Source: Candidatus Uhrbacteria bacterium (GTDB taxonomy: Bacteria > Patescibacteriota > Patescibacteriia > JACQRZ01). From it: a DNA stretch of 35,874 bases. The translations under genes were made by a program, and so were the position numbers. The notes below the pieces were generated by a model, which was given only the letters and a program-made list of their open reading frames with translations, did no database searches and was not told the DNA's origin. Each line of letters begins with the position of its first letter. Position 1 is the first letter of the stretch. The DNA lies in the NCBI GenBank assembly GCA_016188385.1, contig JACPHV010000003.1, positions 1 to 35,874 of the forward strand, written 5' to 3'. Positions 9,079 to 18,050 of this stretch are shown piece by piece.

Positions 9079-9537
9079 CTATCGCCGCAAATCCTCTAAT
9101 GGTCTGATCTGAATTGTCTGCGCCGTCATGATCCCATCTGAATTGCTTTCCCCTGTCACTGCGACCGGCGCGCCGATCTTCAAGTCACTTGATGAAGCCG
9201 CGCTCAATGTGCTGACCGGCAGAGCGGGTGGTAGCAAGATGATTTGCGAGCCTCCGTCTCGCAGCTTGAGAGTGATACTGGTTTCATCCTTGGAAATAAT
9301 TTCGCCGGCAACAAAACCGCTCCCTTCTCTTCGCCCGCCGCCGCGCGGCGCTTGCGCGTTTTGCAGGCCGCCGCGCTCGCGAAACATCTGTGCTCGTTCT
9401 TGTGAAAAAACGGTACGCGACTCTCTTTGCGTATCGTTTGCATACCGAGTGCCGCCATAGAACCCCGCGCCGAACGCGATAAGAGCGCAGGCAATGAAAC
9501 CGGTGAATTGTTTTACCATACGTATTGAATTATTCAT
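9079..9537 (-). CDS. Secreted or membrane-anchored protein with DUF5666-like C-terminal region
   Basis: N-terminal hydrophobic segment; GSGFVAGEIISKDETSITLKLRDGGSQIILLPP...VAVTGESNSDGIMTAQTIQIR. Confidence 0.6.
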   Translation of the reverse strand: MNNSIRMVKQFTGFIACALIAFGAGFYGGTRYANDTQRESRTVFSQERAQMFRERGGLQNAQAPRGGGRREGSGFVAGEIISKDETSITLKLRDGGSQIILLPPALPVSTLSAASSSDLKIGAPVAVTGESNSDGIMTAQTIQIRPLEDLRR

Positions 9538-10744
9538 AACGAAGCGCGTCGATAGGATTTAAGCGCGAGGCACGGCGAGCGGGATAATATCCGAATGCGA
9601 TTCCAATCACGGCGGCAACGCCAAACGCGAGTAGCACTGCTTGCCATGATACCGAAGTCGCGACTCCGGCAAAACGCGAGACCCCCAGCGAGATAAGCCA
9701 TCCGATAAAAACGCCGATAAGGCCTCCGAGAACTGTCAGCATTACTGCCTCCGCAAGAAATTGCCAAGTAATATCGCGACGACGGGCGCCTATCGCCATG
9801 CGAAGTCCGATCTCGCGAGTGCGCTCTGTCACTGTGGTAAGCATCATATTCATGATTCCGATCCCTCCGACAATGAGGGATATACCGGCGATTGATGCCA
9901 GAAAGATCGTAAATGTGGTCGTCACTTGAGATAATGCTCCAAGGATGTCGGCTTGCGATATAATCGAAAAATCAGGCTCGCTTACGCGATGCGTCGCCAT
10001 CAATACCGTACTCGCTTGCTCTTGAACCACGGGCATTTGATCTTTATCCTCGACGGTGATCGCGATCGTGGAAAGAAAATCAGCGCCTGCAAGAATTTTT
10101 TGCATCGTGGAAAGCGGAACGAGCGCCATATCATCGAGATTGATAAAGCCTGAACCGCCTTTTGATTTCAAAATGCCAATGACTTTAAAATTTACGCGAT
10201 TGATGCGGATGGTTTTATTAACGGCAGCGGCAGGATCGCCGAACAGATCCTGCGCAACGGTCGGATCAAGGATTGCAACACGAGACATGCTGCGCTGGTG
10301 AGTCGGTGAAAAAAAGATGCCGCTCTCTACATCCACGGTACGGACTACCGCATAGTGATCTGTCGTGCCGATAACGGTGGAATTCGTATTATTGCCTATC
10401 TGGGAAGTGATCTGAAAACGTCGCTGGAGTTCCGGAGAGACTGCCTTCACTCCTTCAATCGCGGAAAGAGCTTCAATATCTTCATTTTTTAGATTCTGCG
10501 CGGCCCCTCTTCCGGATGACACGATCCCTCGCCCAGGTTGAACGAATCCCGGCATCACAGTCAACAAATTCGATCCGAGCCCTTCAATACTCGACTGAAT
10601 GCTTCCTTTTGCTCCTTCTCCGATGGACACCATCGCGATCACAGACGCAATGCCGATTACAATGCCGAGCATCGTAAGTCCGGATCGCGCCTTATTGGCG
10701 GTGAGCGAGATTCTTGTTTCATCGAACAGGTCTGAATATCTCAT
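9530..10744 (-). CDS. MacB-type ABC transporter permease
   Basis: N-terminal RSGLTMLGIVIGIASVIAMVSIGEGAK; C-terminal FtsX region GGIGIMNMMLTTVTERTREIGLRMAIGARRRDI; YYPARRASRLNPIDALRYE. Confidence 0.95.
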   Translation of the reverse strand: MRYSDLFDETRISLTANKARSGLTMLGIVIGIASVIAMVSIGEGAKGSIQSSIEGLGSNLLTVMPGFVQPGRGIVSSGRGAAQNLKNEDIEALSAIEGVKAVSPELQRRFQITSQIGNNTNSTVIGTTDHYAVVRTVDVESGIFFSPTHQRSMSRVAILDPTVAQDLFGDPAAAVNKTIRINRVNFKVIGILKSKGGSGFINLDDMALVPLSTMQKILAGADFLSTIAITVEDKDQMPVVQEQASTVLMATHRVSEPDFSIISQADILGALSQVTTTFTIFLASIAGISLIVGGIGIMNMMLTTVTERTREIGLRMAIGARRRDITWQFLAEAVMLTVLGGLIGVFIGWLISLGVSRFAGVATSVSWQAVLLAFGVAAVIGIAFGYYPARRASRLNPIDALRYE

Positions 10745-11457
10745 ACAGGTTCATGGATAGTGGCTACGCGGCGTTTTTTTATCACCGTGTCATCAACGAT
10801 TGATCCGTCTCGCACTTGGATGATTCGTTGGGCGTGTTCGGCTACATACGCTTCATGAGTGATCAGCACAATCGTACGATGTTCATCCCGATGAAGACGC
10901 TGGAGCGTATCGAGAATCATGTCTCCCGTCTTTGTATCAAGATTGCCAGTCGGCTCGTCTGCAAGTATGAGTAAAGGATTATTCACGAGCGCGCGGGCGA
11001 TAGCGACGCGCTGCATCATGCCTCCAGAAAGTTGGTTAGGCATATGGTTCCAAAATTTTTCAGGAAACGAAGATGCGCGCAATGCCTGTGCCGCTCGTTC
11101 ATTCCGTTGCGATCTTGCAAGTCCCGCGTATACGAGCGGCAACGCGACGTTGCGCAGCACTGATGCTCGCCGCAAAAGATGAAACGATTGAAATACGAAT
11201 CCGATTTTGCTGTTTCTGATCAATGCCAGCTCATCCGGATCGAATCCTGACACATCTTCGCCGCTTAACCGGTATTCCCCATTCGTCGGCGTATCAAGGC
11301 ATCCGATGATATTCATCAGTGTTGACTTGCCCGAACCCGACGGACCGGTAATGGAAATAAATTCTCCGTCAGCGACCGATAAAGTGGCGGAGCGCAAGGC
11401 ATAGGTTTCAACTTCCCCTATGCGGTATACTTTTTCAATATTGACACATTCAATCAT
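10741..11457 (-). CDS. MacB/LolD-type ABC transporter ATP-binding protein
   Basis: [62 protein letters not shown] overlap with the permease gene. Confidence 0.95.
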   Translation of the reverse strand: MIECVNIEKVYRIGEVETYALRSATLSVADGEFISITGPSGSGKSTLMNIIGCLDTPTNGEYRLSGEDVSGFDPDELALIRNSKIGFVFQSFHLLRRASVLRNVALPLVYAGLARSQRNERAAQALRASSFPEKFWNHMPNQLSGGMMQRVAIARALVNNPLLILADEPTGNLDTKTGDMILDTLQRLHRDEHRTIVLITHEAYVAEHAQRIIQVRDGSIVDDTVIKKRRVATIHEPV

Positions 11458-11467
11458 ATCGGCGCCA

Positions 11468-13529
11468 CTACCGCATACGAAATCCCCCACCACTCCCACC
11501 GCCGGGAAGCCCCGGAATGCGGAAGGAAGGATTTTGTCCTGACGCGGAATTCGCGCCAGTCGAAGACTGATCAACCGTGCGCATAACGACTAAACTCCCC
11601 TCTTCAATACCGGAAAGAATTTCAATGGATTCATCGTTTGAGATCCCAACCTCGATTGGCACGCGGCGAGGCGGATTTGCAAGAACCACTCCACCGGACG
11701 AAAGAACGGCCTGCTCCGAACTGTCTTCCACAAGATCGATCGCATACTGCTCACCTTGCAGCTTAACAGCGCTCGCGGGAACAATGAGAGCATCAACGCG
11801 CGTATCGACGATAATTGCCGCGCTTACGCTCATGCCGGGTTTTATCCGTTCGTCATCCGTATCAAACGCGATCGTCACGGCATATGACACAACCCCCTGC
11901 GAAACAGAACCGATCGTATCAATCTCGACAATAGATCCGGTGAGCTGAATATCGGGAACAGCGTCAAATGTCAAAGTAGCCTTCTGCCCGATCGCGAGAC
12001 GCGAAACATCAATCTCGTTGAGGCTAAGGTCCGCGATGCTTGTCTTTGTGATCAGGGTTGAAAGTACAGCGCCCGCGTTCACGGTATCGCCTGGTTTAAC
12101 CGCCACGTCAGCCGCAATCGCGTCAAACGGAGCAACAATTCGATAATCCGCAAGTTTTTCCTTAGCGTCTTCCAGCGCATTGGTTCGCTCCAAGATCGCG
12201 ATTTTTTGAGAACGAATGTCAAGCTCATCGAGGGGCTCTTGCAGCTTTGCAATCGCCTCCAGTCTTTCGTTCACTTTTTCTTTCGCGGCAACAATCGTTT
12301 CCCCATCCGCAGGTTCGGTCAATTTTGCCAAAGATTCCTCGCGTTCGTTTTTCCGTTCAATCGCGGTCGCTAACGATTCAGCGTCTGGTCCGTTTTTCAA
12401 ATCTTCGAGGTACTTGTTTTTTTCGGCTAGAGTTCGTTCTGTGCTCGTTATCGATCCTTTTCGATCGTCGATTGAACGCACGATCGTCTGTAAATCCGCA
12501 TATCGGGTATTCATTTTCGCGGTATGAGTGTCCAGAGCCGCCTGATGAGCAATCATCAAAGAGGGTACGGAAAGATTTTTATCCTCCATCACAGCTTGAA
12601 CAAAATCAAGATAGGTATCAGCCGCTTTCACGGAATCATTCACGGCCGCGACTGCTTTAAAGGTATCGATAATGAGCTCTTCTCGATCCTGACTTGGCGA
12701 GACGCGGCTCGTGCGCGTGTACGCGGCATTCGTTGCTTCGGTGCTCGCACGTGCCTTGTCATACGCAGAATTAGCCAGATTTTTCTTTTCAAACGCAGAA
12801 TCGTATTCCCATGTCATGATCCTGTTCGTATACCAATCACTATTGGTCTGCGACCGTTCAATCGTATTCGTATACAGGGTATCTGAAATCCCGTTGAGCG
12901 TCGCTACTAGATCAAGCATTGCAGTAGTGACGCTTGTAAATCCGTCTTCGTATGTCTTCTCAAGGTTTTTTTGAGCGTCTGCATAGCTTTGGTGCGCTTG
13001 CTCTACCGCATGCTCTGCCTGTAGCAACGCAAGCGCGTCCGGAGGTTTTTGCAGATCCTCTAATTCCCTCTTTGCTTGAGCGAGCGCGTTTTGCGCCTGA
13101 AGCAACGCAAGCGCGTCCGGAGGTTTTTGCAGATCCTCTAATTCCCTCTTTGCTTGAGCGAGCGCGTTTTGCGCCTGAAGCAACGCAAGCGCGTCCGGAT
13201 TTTCGCGCAACGCGATCGTCAATTTGGAATAACGTCATGTCTTTTGAAATCTCGCTTCCTTGCTTCACGTTTATTGATACAACGTCACCGGATACTTTCG
13301 TTTTGATGTCGATTTGATTCTGCGCCGATATCTGTCCGGTACCTGAAACTGAAGCAACAATTATACCGCGTTCAGCGCGGGCTAGAGCATACCGAACCTG
13401 TGCCGGACCCTTGGTTGCGGATGAATAAAGATAGTAGCCACCGGCTAGTATCGCGATTACGAATACTAAGCTAATACGCGAACGCGAACGAAAAAATGAA
13501 AACAGGCTGCTGCTTTTTGTTATATCCAT
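11468..13529 (-). pseudogene. MacA/HlyD-like periplasmic adaptor, frameshifted near 13200-13222 (may be sequencing/assembly error)
   Basis: N-terminal part in one frame (MDITKSSSLFSFF...GQISAQNQIDIKTKVSGDVVSINVKQGSEISKDMTLFQIDDR), remainder in another (IALRENPDALALLQAQNAL...VAPFDAIAADVAVKPGDTVNAGAVLSTLI...IRIPGLPGGGSGG-type tail). Confidence 0.88.
13023..13199. repeat. Perfect 78-bp tandem repeat, 2 full copies plus 21 bp
   Basis: 13023-13100 and 13101-13178 are identical; 13179-13199 repeats the first 21 bp. Encodes (PDALALLQAQNALAQAKRELEDLQKP)n in the adaptor coiled coil. Confidence 0.97.
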
Positions 13530-13596
13530 AGAAAAAAGTGATACATTCATTATTGATAATACCTCTCGCGCTCCATGGTTGCACGAGACCAAAGTA

Positions 13597-14160
13597 TCAT
13601 GCCTTCAGTGCGGCATCAACCAATTCCTCGAGCAGCTGCAATACGACATCATCAAAAATCGCTTTCCCGCGAAAACCGTCTTTCGAAACAAGTACCACGG
13701 GCTTGAGTATGCGCACTCCGGCATCGGTCAACTGGCTCATCAGATCAAGCGATGCTTCATATGCAACGCCTTTTTCGGAAAAACAGATCAATCCTGCTCT
13801 TTTTCCATTCAATAATTCCTCCGTAAGGCTAATGACATTTTTCAAAGGCCCTGGAGCCTGCGCGGCATACGCAGGGATGCCAAAAAATATCACATCCGAT
13901 TTTTTTACCATTTCTATGGAATCTCTGGTTGAAAGTCCATATCCTTCAGGAGCGCGCCCGTCACATAAATCAAGATCTGCCGCGCGCAAATCGAGGAGTG
14001 AGTAAGCCACGTTCCGAGCCGACAGGATCCGACTAGCCGCGTCTAACAGAATAGCCGTGTGTGAAGCAGGGTGAAGACTTCCCTGGATAAGCGTAATCGA
14101 GGGGTACCTATTTTTTTTATGATGAAACATCTTTCGTAGACTGACGAGATAATGACGCAC
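13597..14160 (-). CDS. NADPH-dependent FMN reductase / flavodoxin-fold protein
   Basis: SITLIQGSLHPASHTAILLDAAS...DVIFFGIPAYAAQAPGPLKNVISL. Confidence 0.85.
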   Translation of the reverse strand: MRHYLVSLRKMFHHKKNRYPSITLIQGSLHPASHTAILLDAASRILSARNVAYSLLDLRAADLDLCDGRAPEGYGLSTRDSIEMVKKSDVIFFGIPAYAAQAPGPLKNVISLTEELLNGKRAGLICFSEKGVAYEASLDLMSQLTDAGVRILKPVVLVSKDGFRGKAIFDDVVLQLLEELVDAALKA

Positions 14161-14178
14161 GCGTCCTCGTCGAAATAC

Positions 14179-15174
14179 TTAAAGCAGCTGAAACAGTTTG
14201 CCAAGAAAAAACGTGTAAAGCACCAGATAAAACGCGCCTTCCCAAACATGAAAGCGCATGGAGACCCCTGATATGATGAACAGGATGGTAGTCGCGGCAA
14301 GCGCCGGGAGGCCAATGGCATACGTCGGTTCATCGAGCGCCAACGTCTGGAACAAACCGGGGATACCTATCACAGCGAGCACATTAAATATGTTCGAGCC
14401 GAATATATTGCCAAGAGCGACTTCTGATTTGCGTCCGAGCGCGGCTTTTGCTGAAACGATCAGCTCCGGCAAAGAAGTGCCGATTGCGACTGCCGTAATC
14501 GCAAGCGTACCGGTAGCGATGTGCAGCAACGTCGAAAGCGCGATTACAGAATCGATAAGATATTTCGCGCTAAATGCCAGCCCCGCGATTCCAAACGCAA
14601 GAAACATGATATCTTTGGGAAGAATCTTGGGGCGATTCGTCTGCTCTTCATGGAGGAGCGATTCAACCTTTCTGCGTTTATGGAACAACGCACGGATACC
14701 GCTTTCTGCCACCGCTTCTTCTTCTGTGTGCAGGATTGTATAGAGGAGATAAATCGCATAGGCGATCAACAGGAAGATCGCTTCGGGAAAAGTAATGATT
14801 CGATCCCATGCCGCGGCAAGAAAAAGCACCGTGCTTACCGCCAGCAATGGAAGGTCAAGATCAATAAGACTTTTTGTCACTACGATACGCCCTCCCAGCA
14901 GCGAGACAAGACCGACAACAAGGAGGATATTGGCAATATTGGATCCGATCGCGTTCGCTGCTACGATCTCGGTAGCGCCGCTCAACACAGCGGCAATCGA
15001 AGAAACCAACTCGGGAAATGATGTGCCGATACCCACGATCGTTGCGCCGACGATAAACGGCGAAAGACCTGCTGCCAATCCGATCTTTTCAGCGCTGGCG
15101 AGCAGCCAATCCGCGGATCGTACGAGGAGCGCGGTGGTAAGAAAAAATATCACTGCCCAAAACAATATCTCCAT
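14179..15174 (-). CDS. Sodium/calcium exchanger (CaCA, YrbG-like)
   Basis: Two inverted alpha repeats: VGIGTSFPELVSSIAAVLSGATEIVAANAIGSNIANILLVVG and VAIGTSLPELIVSAKAALGRKSEVALGNIFGSNIFNVLAVIG. Confidence 0.95.
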   Translation of the reverse strand: MEILFWAVIFFLTTALLVRSADWLLASAEKIGLAAGLSPFIVGATIVGIGTSFPELVSSIAAVLSGATEIVAANAIGSNIANILLVVGLVSLLGGRIVVTKSLIDLDLPLLAVSTVLFLAAAWDRIITFPEAIFLLIAYAIYLLYTILHTEEEAVAESGIRALFHKRRKVESLLHEEQTNRPKILPKDIMFLAFGIAGLAFSAKYLIDSVIALSTLLHIATGTLAITAVAIGTSLPELIVSAKAALGRKSEVALGNIFGSNIFNVLAVIGIPGLFQTLALDEPTYAIGLPALAATTILFIISGVSMRFHVWEGAFYLVLYTFFLGKLFQLL

Positions 15175-15279
15175 ATTCGCTCAATGATTTACATCTTTTA
15201 CTGGCAGAGTAATCCTAGTATCTTTCTGTCAGATGCGCAATCCATACTCACGCCGTGTGTGATAGCCTCAGTTCCAGCC

Positions 15280-15543
15280 CTAAAGACGACCCTTCAGCCA
15301 GTATTTCTTCAGATAAGGAAGAGTGGCGGTTGAGAGCGCAAACGCCAGTGTTGGAACGACTGCATTGACAAACGGTCTTGGTACGCCCGCAGCGAGAAAA
15401 AAGGCAAAAACTATGAAATACGTGATGACAAGAATGGCGACCTTCCGCGTCAAACTCGTCTCCCATGCTTTGTCGGCTTCAACACGCCGGTTGCGCTCTT
15501 TGAGGGCGGCGACTTCCTGGTTTAATTCTTCGATCGAAAACAT
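15280..15543 (-). CDS. Small two-TM protein of unknown function
   Basis: 87 aa; EVAALKERNRRVEADKAWETSLTRKVAILVITYFIVFAFFLAAG...VVPTLAFALSTATLPYLKKYWL. Confidence 0.7.
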   Translation of the reverse strand: MFSIEELNQEVAALKERNRRVEADKAWETSLTRKVAILVITYFIVFAFFLAAGVPRPFVNAVVPTLAFALSTATLPYLKKYWLKGRL

Positions 15544-15566
15544 AGAGTTCAGTACTTGATCATGAA

Positions 15567-16874
15567 TCAGTTTGTTTGCAATACTCGCACGCTCACCGTT
15601 TTTATCGTTCTCGCCGTCTTTTCCTTTATTTCAAATTCCATATGTTCAACCACAACTTTAGTGCCAACAGCAGGAATGTGCTGGAACGTATTCATGAGTA
15701 ATCCGGAGATTGTGGTGTATGGCGCGTCTTCTGGCAGATGAGACTTAAAATATCTATTGAAATCGACAATACTGATACTGCCGGTAACATCGTATTGCGT
15801 ATTGCTTCGTCTGATTACCAAAGTTTTCACTTCGTCATCCTCATCATTAATGTCACCGACAATCTCTTCCAAAATATCTTCAATCGTGACAATCCCGTCA
15901 ATGCTGCCATGTTCGTCCGTAATGACGGCCAGATGAATTTTCTCTTTTTGCATTTCTTTCAAGAGATCATTGATGTGGCGCGTATTCGGAATGAAGTAAG
16001 GCTTCTGCAATGTGCCGATAAAGGTCGTGATAGAATGATCGCCCTGCAAATTTTTAAGTAATGACTTGGCATTAAAGATACCAATAATGTTATCCATGGT
16101 ATCCTGATAGACTGGCACGCGGGTATAACCTGAATCGATTATTTTTTTCACGTTCGCTTCGAATGGATCAGCGGCATCAACGGCAAATATTCTTGGCCGA
16201 GGAGTCATCACCTGACTGACTGCAATATCTCCAAAATCGAAAATGTTGTCCAGCAACTCATGTTCGTATTTCTTAATAGTTCCTGCTTTGTGGCTTTCGT
16301 ACAGTATGGTACGCAACTCCTCTTCCGTGAGATTCGCTTCGCTAAAGCTCGTTTTGTCTCCAAAAAATTTGAGAACCACATTGCTGGAAGCAGTTAAAAA
16401 AATAGTTATCGGCTGAACGATTTGTGAAAGGACGTGAAGCGGATAAGCGACGGCAAGAGCAAATTTCTCGGAGAATTTGATGCCTAACGATTTGGGAATG
16501 AGTTCACCAATGATTAATGTGCAGTAAGTGATTGCGATGACAACAGTGGCAAAACTGATTGTTTCAGCGTTATTTGCGATAAATGGAAAGGCGCTTTCTC
16601 TCACCGAGGGGGTAATCGCGCCGGCAATCTTTGCGCCTGCAAAAGCCGATGCGATTGTACTGATCAGCGTAATGCCGACTTGTATGGTTGCAAGGAACGC
16701 CTCGGGCTTTTGAAGCATCTTTTCTGCTAACAACGCGTTCTTACTGCCCTCTCGAGCAAGCTGTTTTACTCGCGTTTTCCGAAGCGATATAAACGCCATC
16801 TCGGCGCCGGAAAAAAAGCCATTAAAAAGGATAAGGGCTAATACGATGCTTATTTCCAGTACAATCTCATTCAT
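15567..16874 (-). CDS. CNNM/CorC-HlyC family membrane protein with CBS domains
   Basis: N-terminal CNNM region (LNGFFSGAEMAFISLRKTRVKQLAREG), CBS pair (VMTPRPRIFAVDA...TRVPVYQDTMDNIIGIFNAKSLL), HLAVITDEHGSIDGIVTIEDILEEIVGDINDE. Confidence 0.96.
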   Translation of the reverse strand: MNEIVLEISIVLALILFNGFFSGAEMAFISLRKTRVKQLAREGSKNALLAEKMLQKPEAFLATIQVGITLISTIASAFAGAKIAGAITPSVRESAFPFIANNAETISFATVVIAITYCTLIIGELIPKSLGIKFSEKFALAVAYPLHVLSQIVQPITIFLTASSNVVLKFFGDKTSFSEANLTEEELRTILYESHKAGTIKKYEHELLDNIFDFGDIAVSQVMTPRPRIFAVDAADPFEANVKKIIDSGYTRVPVYQDTMDNIIGIFNAKSLLKNLQGDHSITTFIGTLQKPYFIPNTRHINDLLKEMQKEKIHLAVITDEHGSIDGIVTIEDILEEIVGDINDEDDEVKTLVIRRSNTQYDVTGSISIVDFNRYFKSHLPEDAPYTTISGLLMNTFQHIPAVGTKVVVEHMEFEIKEKTARTIKTVSVRVLQTN

Positions 16875-17161
16875 AGATGATACTCAAAACTTCAAGCTCG
16901 CGGATACTGCGCGATCCGTGCCGCCGCATGGCTGCATTGGCGGAGATTCCCCGCCAAGAAGCGCACATGCTGAAATCTGCTCTCATTTTTTCGGTCGGTA
17001 TGGCGGGTTTTTAGACGGTCTGTCGGGTCGGGAGGGCAAAAAATCTGCGTGGGCCGGAATTGGAAATTCCAAACTGCCAAAGAACCTGAAAACAAATCGG
17101 CTCGAACCATATTTTGATTGATAAATCCTTTTCCTTTTCGCCCCAAAAACAATACGAATTG

Positions 17162-17184
17162 GCCGCCGAGCGAAGCCAGGCGGC
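17162..17184 (-). terminator. GC-rich hairpin downstream of tRNA-Ser, possible terminator
   Basis: GCCGCC-TGGCTTCGCTC-GGCGGC on the minus strand; TTTTT follows only about 12 nt later, so termination is uncertain. Confidence 0.4.
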
Positions 17185-17221
17185 TTCCTCTGACTTGCAA
17201 AACCCTGATTCTGAAATTCTT

Positions 17222-17306
17222 CGGAAGGGGCGGGATTCGAACCCGCGGTACCTTTCGGTACACAGTCTTTCCAGGACTGCCAATTAAACCGCTCTTGCAC
17301 CCTTCC
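17222..17306 (-). tRNA. tRNA-Ser(GGA)
   Basis: GGAAGGG/CCCTTCC acceptor, anticodon stem-loop CAGTC-CTGGAAA-GACTG, long variable arm GTACC-GAAA-GGTAC, T-arm GCGGG-TTCGAAT-CCCGC, discriminator G. Confidence 0.96.
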
Positions 17307-17958
17307 ACATTTGGTACTTACCATTGATCCTCTCATTCGACGTATTAAAAACTGAAAGATATGAATGAACGGCTTTATCACTATACAAATATATACTCCT
17401 CATCTGCTTTGCGTAGTGTGGCTGCACACCATTTTCCGCCAAGATATTCCCGACCGATACAAGAAGTTTTTTTGAGTAACTCACAAAGCAAAAACCAATA
17501 TTCCAATACCTATTGCCGCTAACGCTATGTTTATGTGTATACAGGCAACCATCGGTATCAACGAGTCCACGAACAAATGCTCGCTTATATTCTGACCTAC
17601 CCTCTATCCATGAGGGTATATCAATTTGCTGTTCTATCTTGTTTCCACGCACCGCCCCCATCTTTACAAGAAAATCAACGAGATTCGTGCTGGAAAATCT
17701 TAGTACCAGTGCTTTGCTTTTTTTTTCTTTTTTGGCTGCAGCTTCAATACCAAAAAGTTCTTTGCCTAATTGTATAACATATTTGGCATACTCTCTATCT
17801 GCCACTGAATTTACCGTTACCGTAAGCTGCCAATCGTTATTAATTCCACCGTCACCAAAAATTATACCCATGAACTCTGCTAATTTTTTTGATTTTTGTG
17901 GATATTGGATTTCCTTCCTATGGCTTTTTTTAGGGTATTTCAATTCCGATAAAAACAT
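17284..17958 (-). CDS. LAGLIDADG-type homing endonuclease-like protein; C-terminus runs into tRNA-Ser
   Basis: Two LAGLIDADG-like motifs: LAEFMGIIFGDGGIN and FVRGLVDTDGCLY. The track ORF begins at GTG 18000; ATG at 17958 is a more likely start. Confidence 0.85.
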   Translation of the reverse strand: MFLSELKYPKKSHRKEIQYPQKSKKLAEFMGIIFGDGGINNDWQLTVTVNSVADREYAKYVIQLGKELFGIEAAAKKEKKSKALVLRFSSTNLVDFLVKMGAVRGNKIEQQIDIPSWIEGRSEYKRAFVRGLVDTDGCLYTHKHSVSGNRYWNIGFCFVSYSKKLLVSVGNILAENGVQPHYAKQMRSIYLYSDKAVHSYLSVFNTSNERINGKYQMWKGARAV

Positions 17959-17973
17959 ATGAGGAGCTCTCAG

Positions 17974-18014
17974 CGATTTAATACATGCGCACTCGACCAC
18001 TATGCGAACCCTCC
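17974..18014 (-). other. Putative orphan 5' half of a class II tRNA (tRNA-Ser-like)
   Basis: GGAGGGTTCGCATAGTGGTCGAGTGCGCATGTATTAAATCG looks like acceptor 5' strand, D-arm (GCA..TGC) and start of an anticodon arm; no matching 3' half (..GGTTCGA..ACCCTCC) seen downstream. Confidence 0.45.
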
Positions 18015-18050
18015 CTAATGCATGCGAGTAAAAATACGGTCACTATTGTA

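Noticed and set aside
13023-13199. Possible CRISPR or intergenic satellite
   Set aside because: Contiguous coding tandem duplication without spacers; no CRISPR array or cas gene seen in the window.
12960-13200. Arg/Cys-rich C-terminus (SGRACVASGAKRARSSKEGIRGSAKT repeats) of ORF 12960-13592
   Set aside because: Out-of-frame reading of the 78-bp repeat after the macA frameshift, not a separate repeat protein.
13195-13222. Programmed ribosomal frameshift in macA
   Set aside because: No convincing slippery heptamer for the needed +1 (or -2) shift and no downstream pseudoknot seen; mutation or assembly error is simpler.
17118-17327. Track ORF with GRGGIRTRGTFRYTVFPG
   Set aside because: Antisense translation of tRNA-Ser(GGA).
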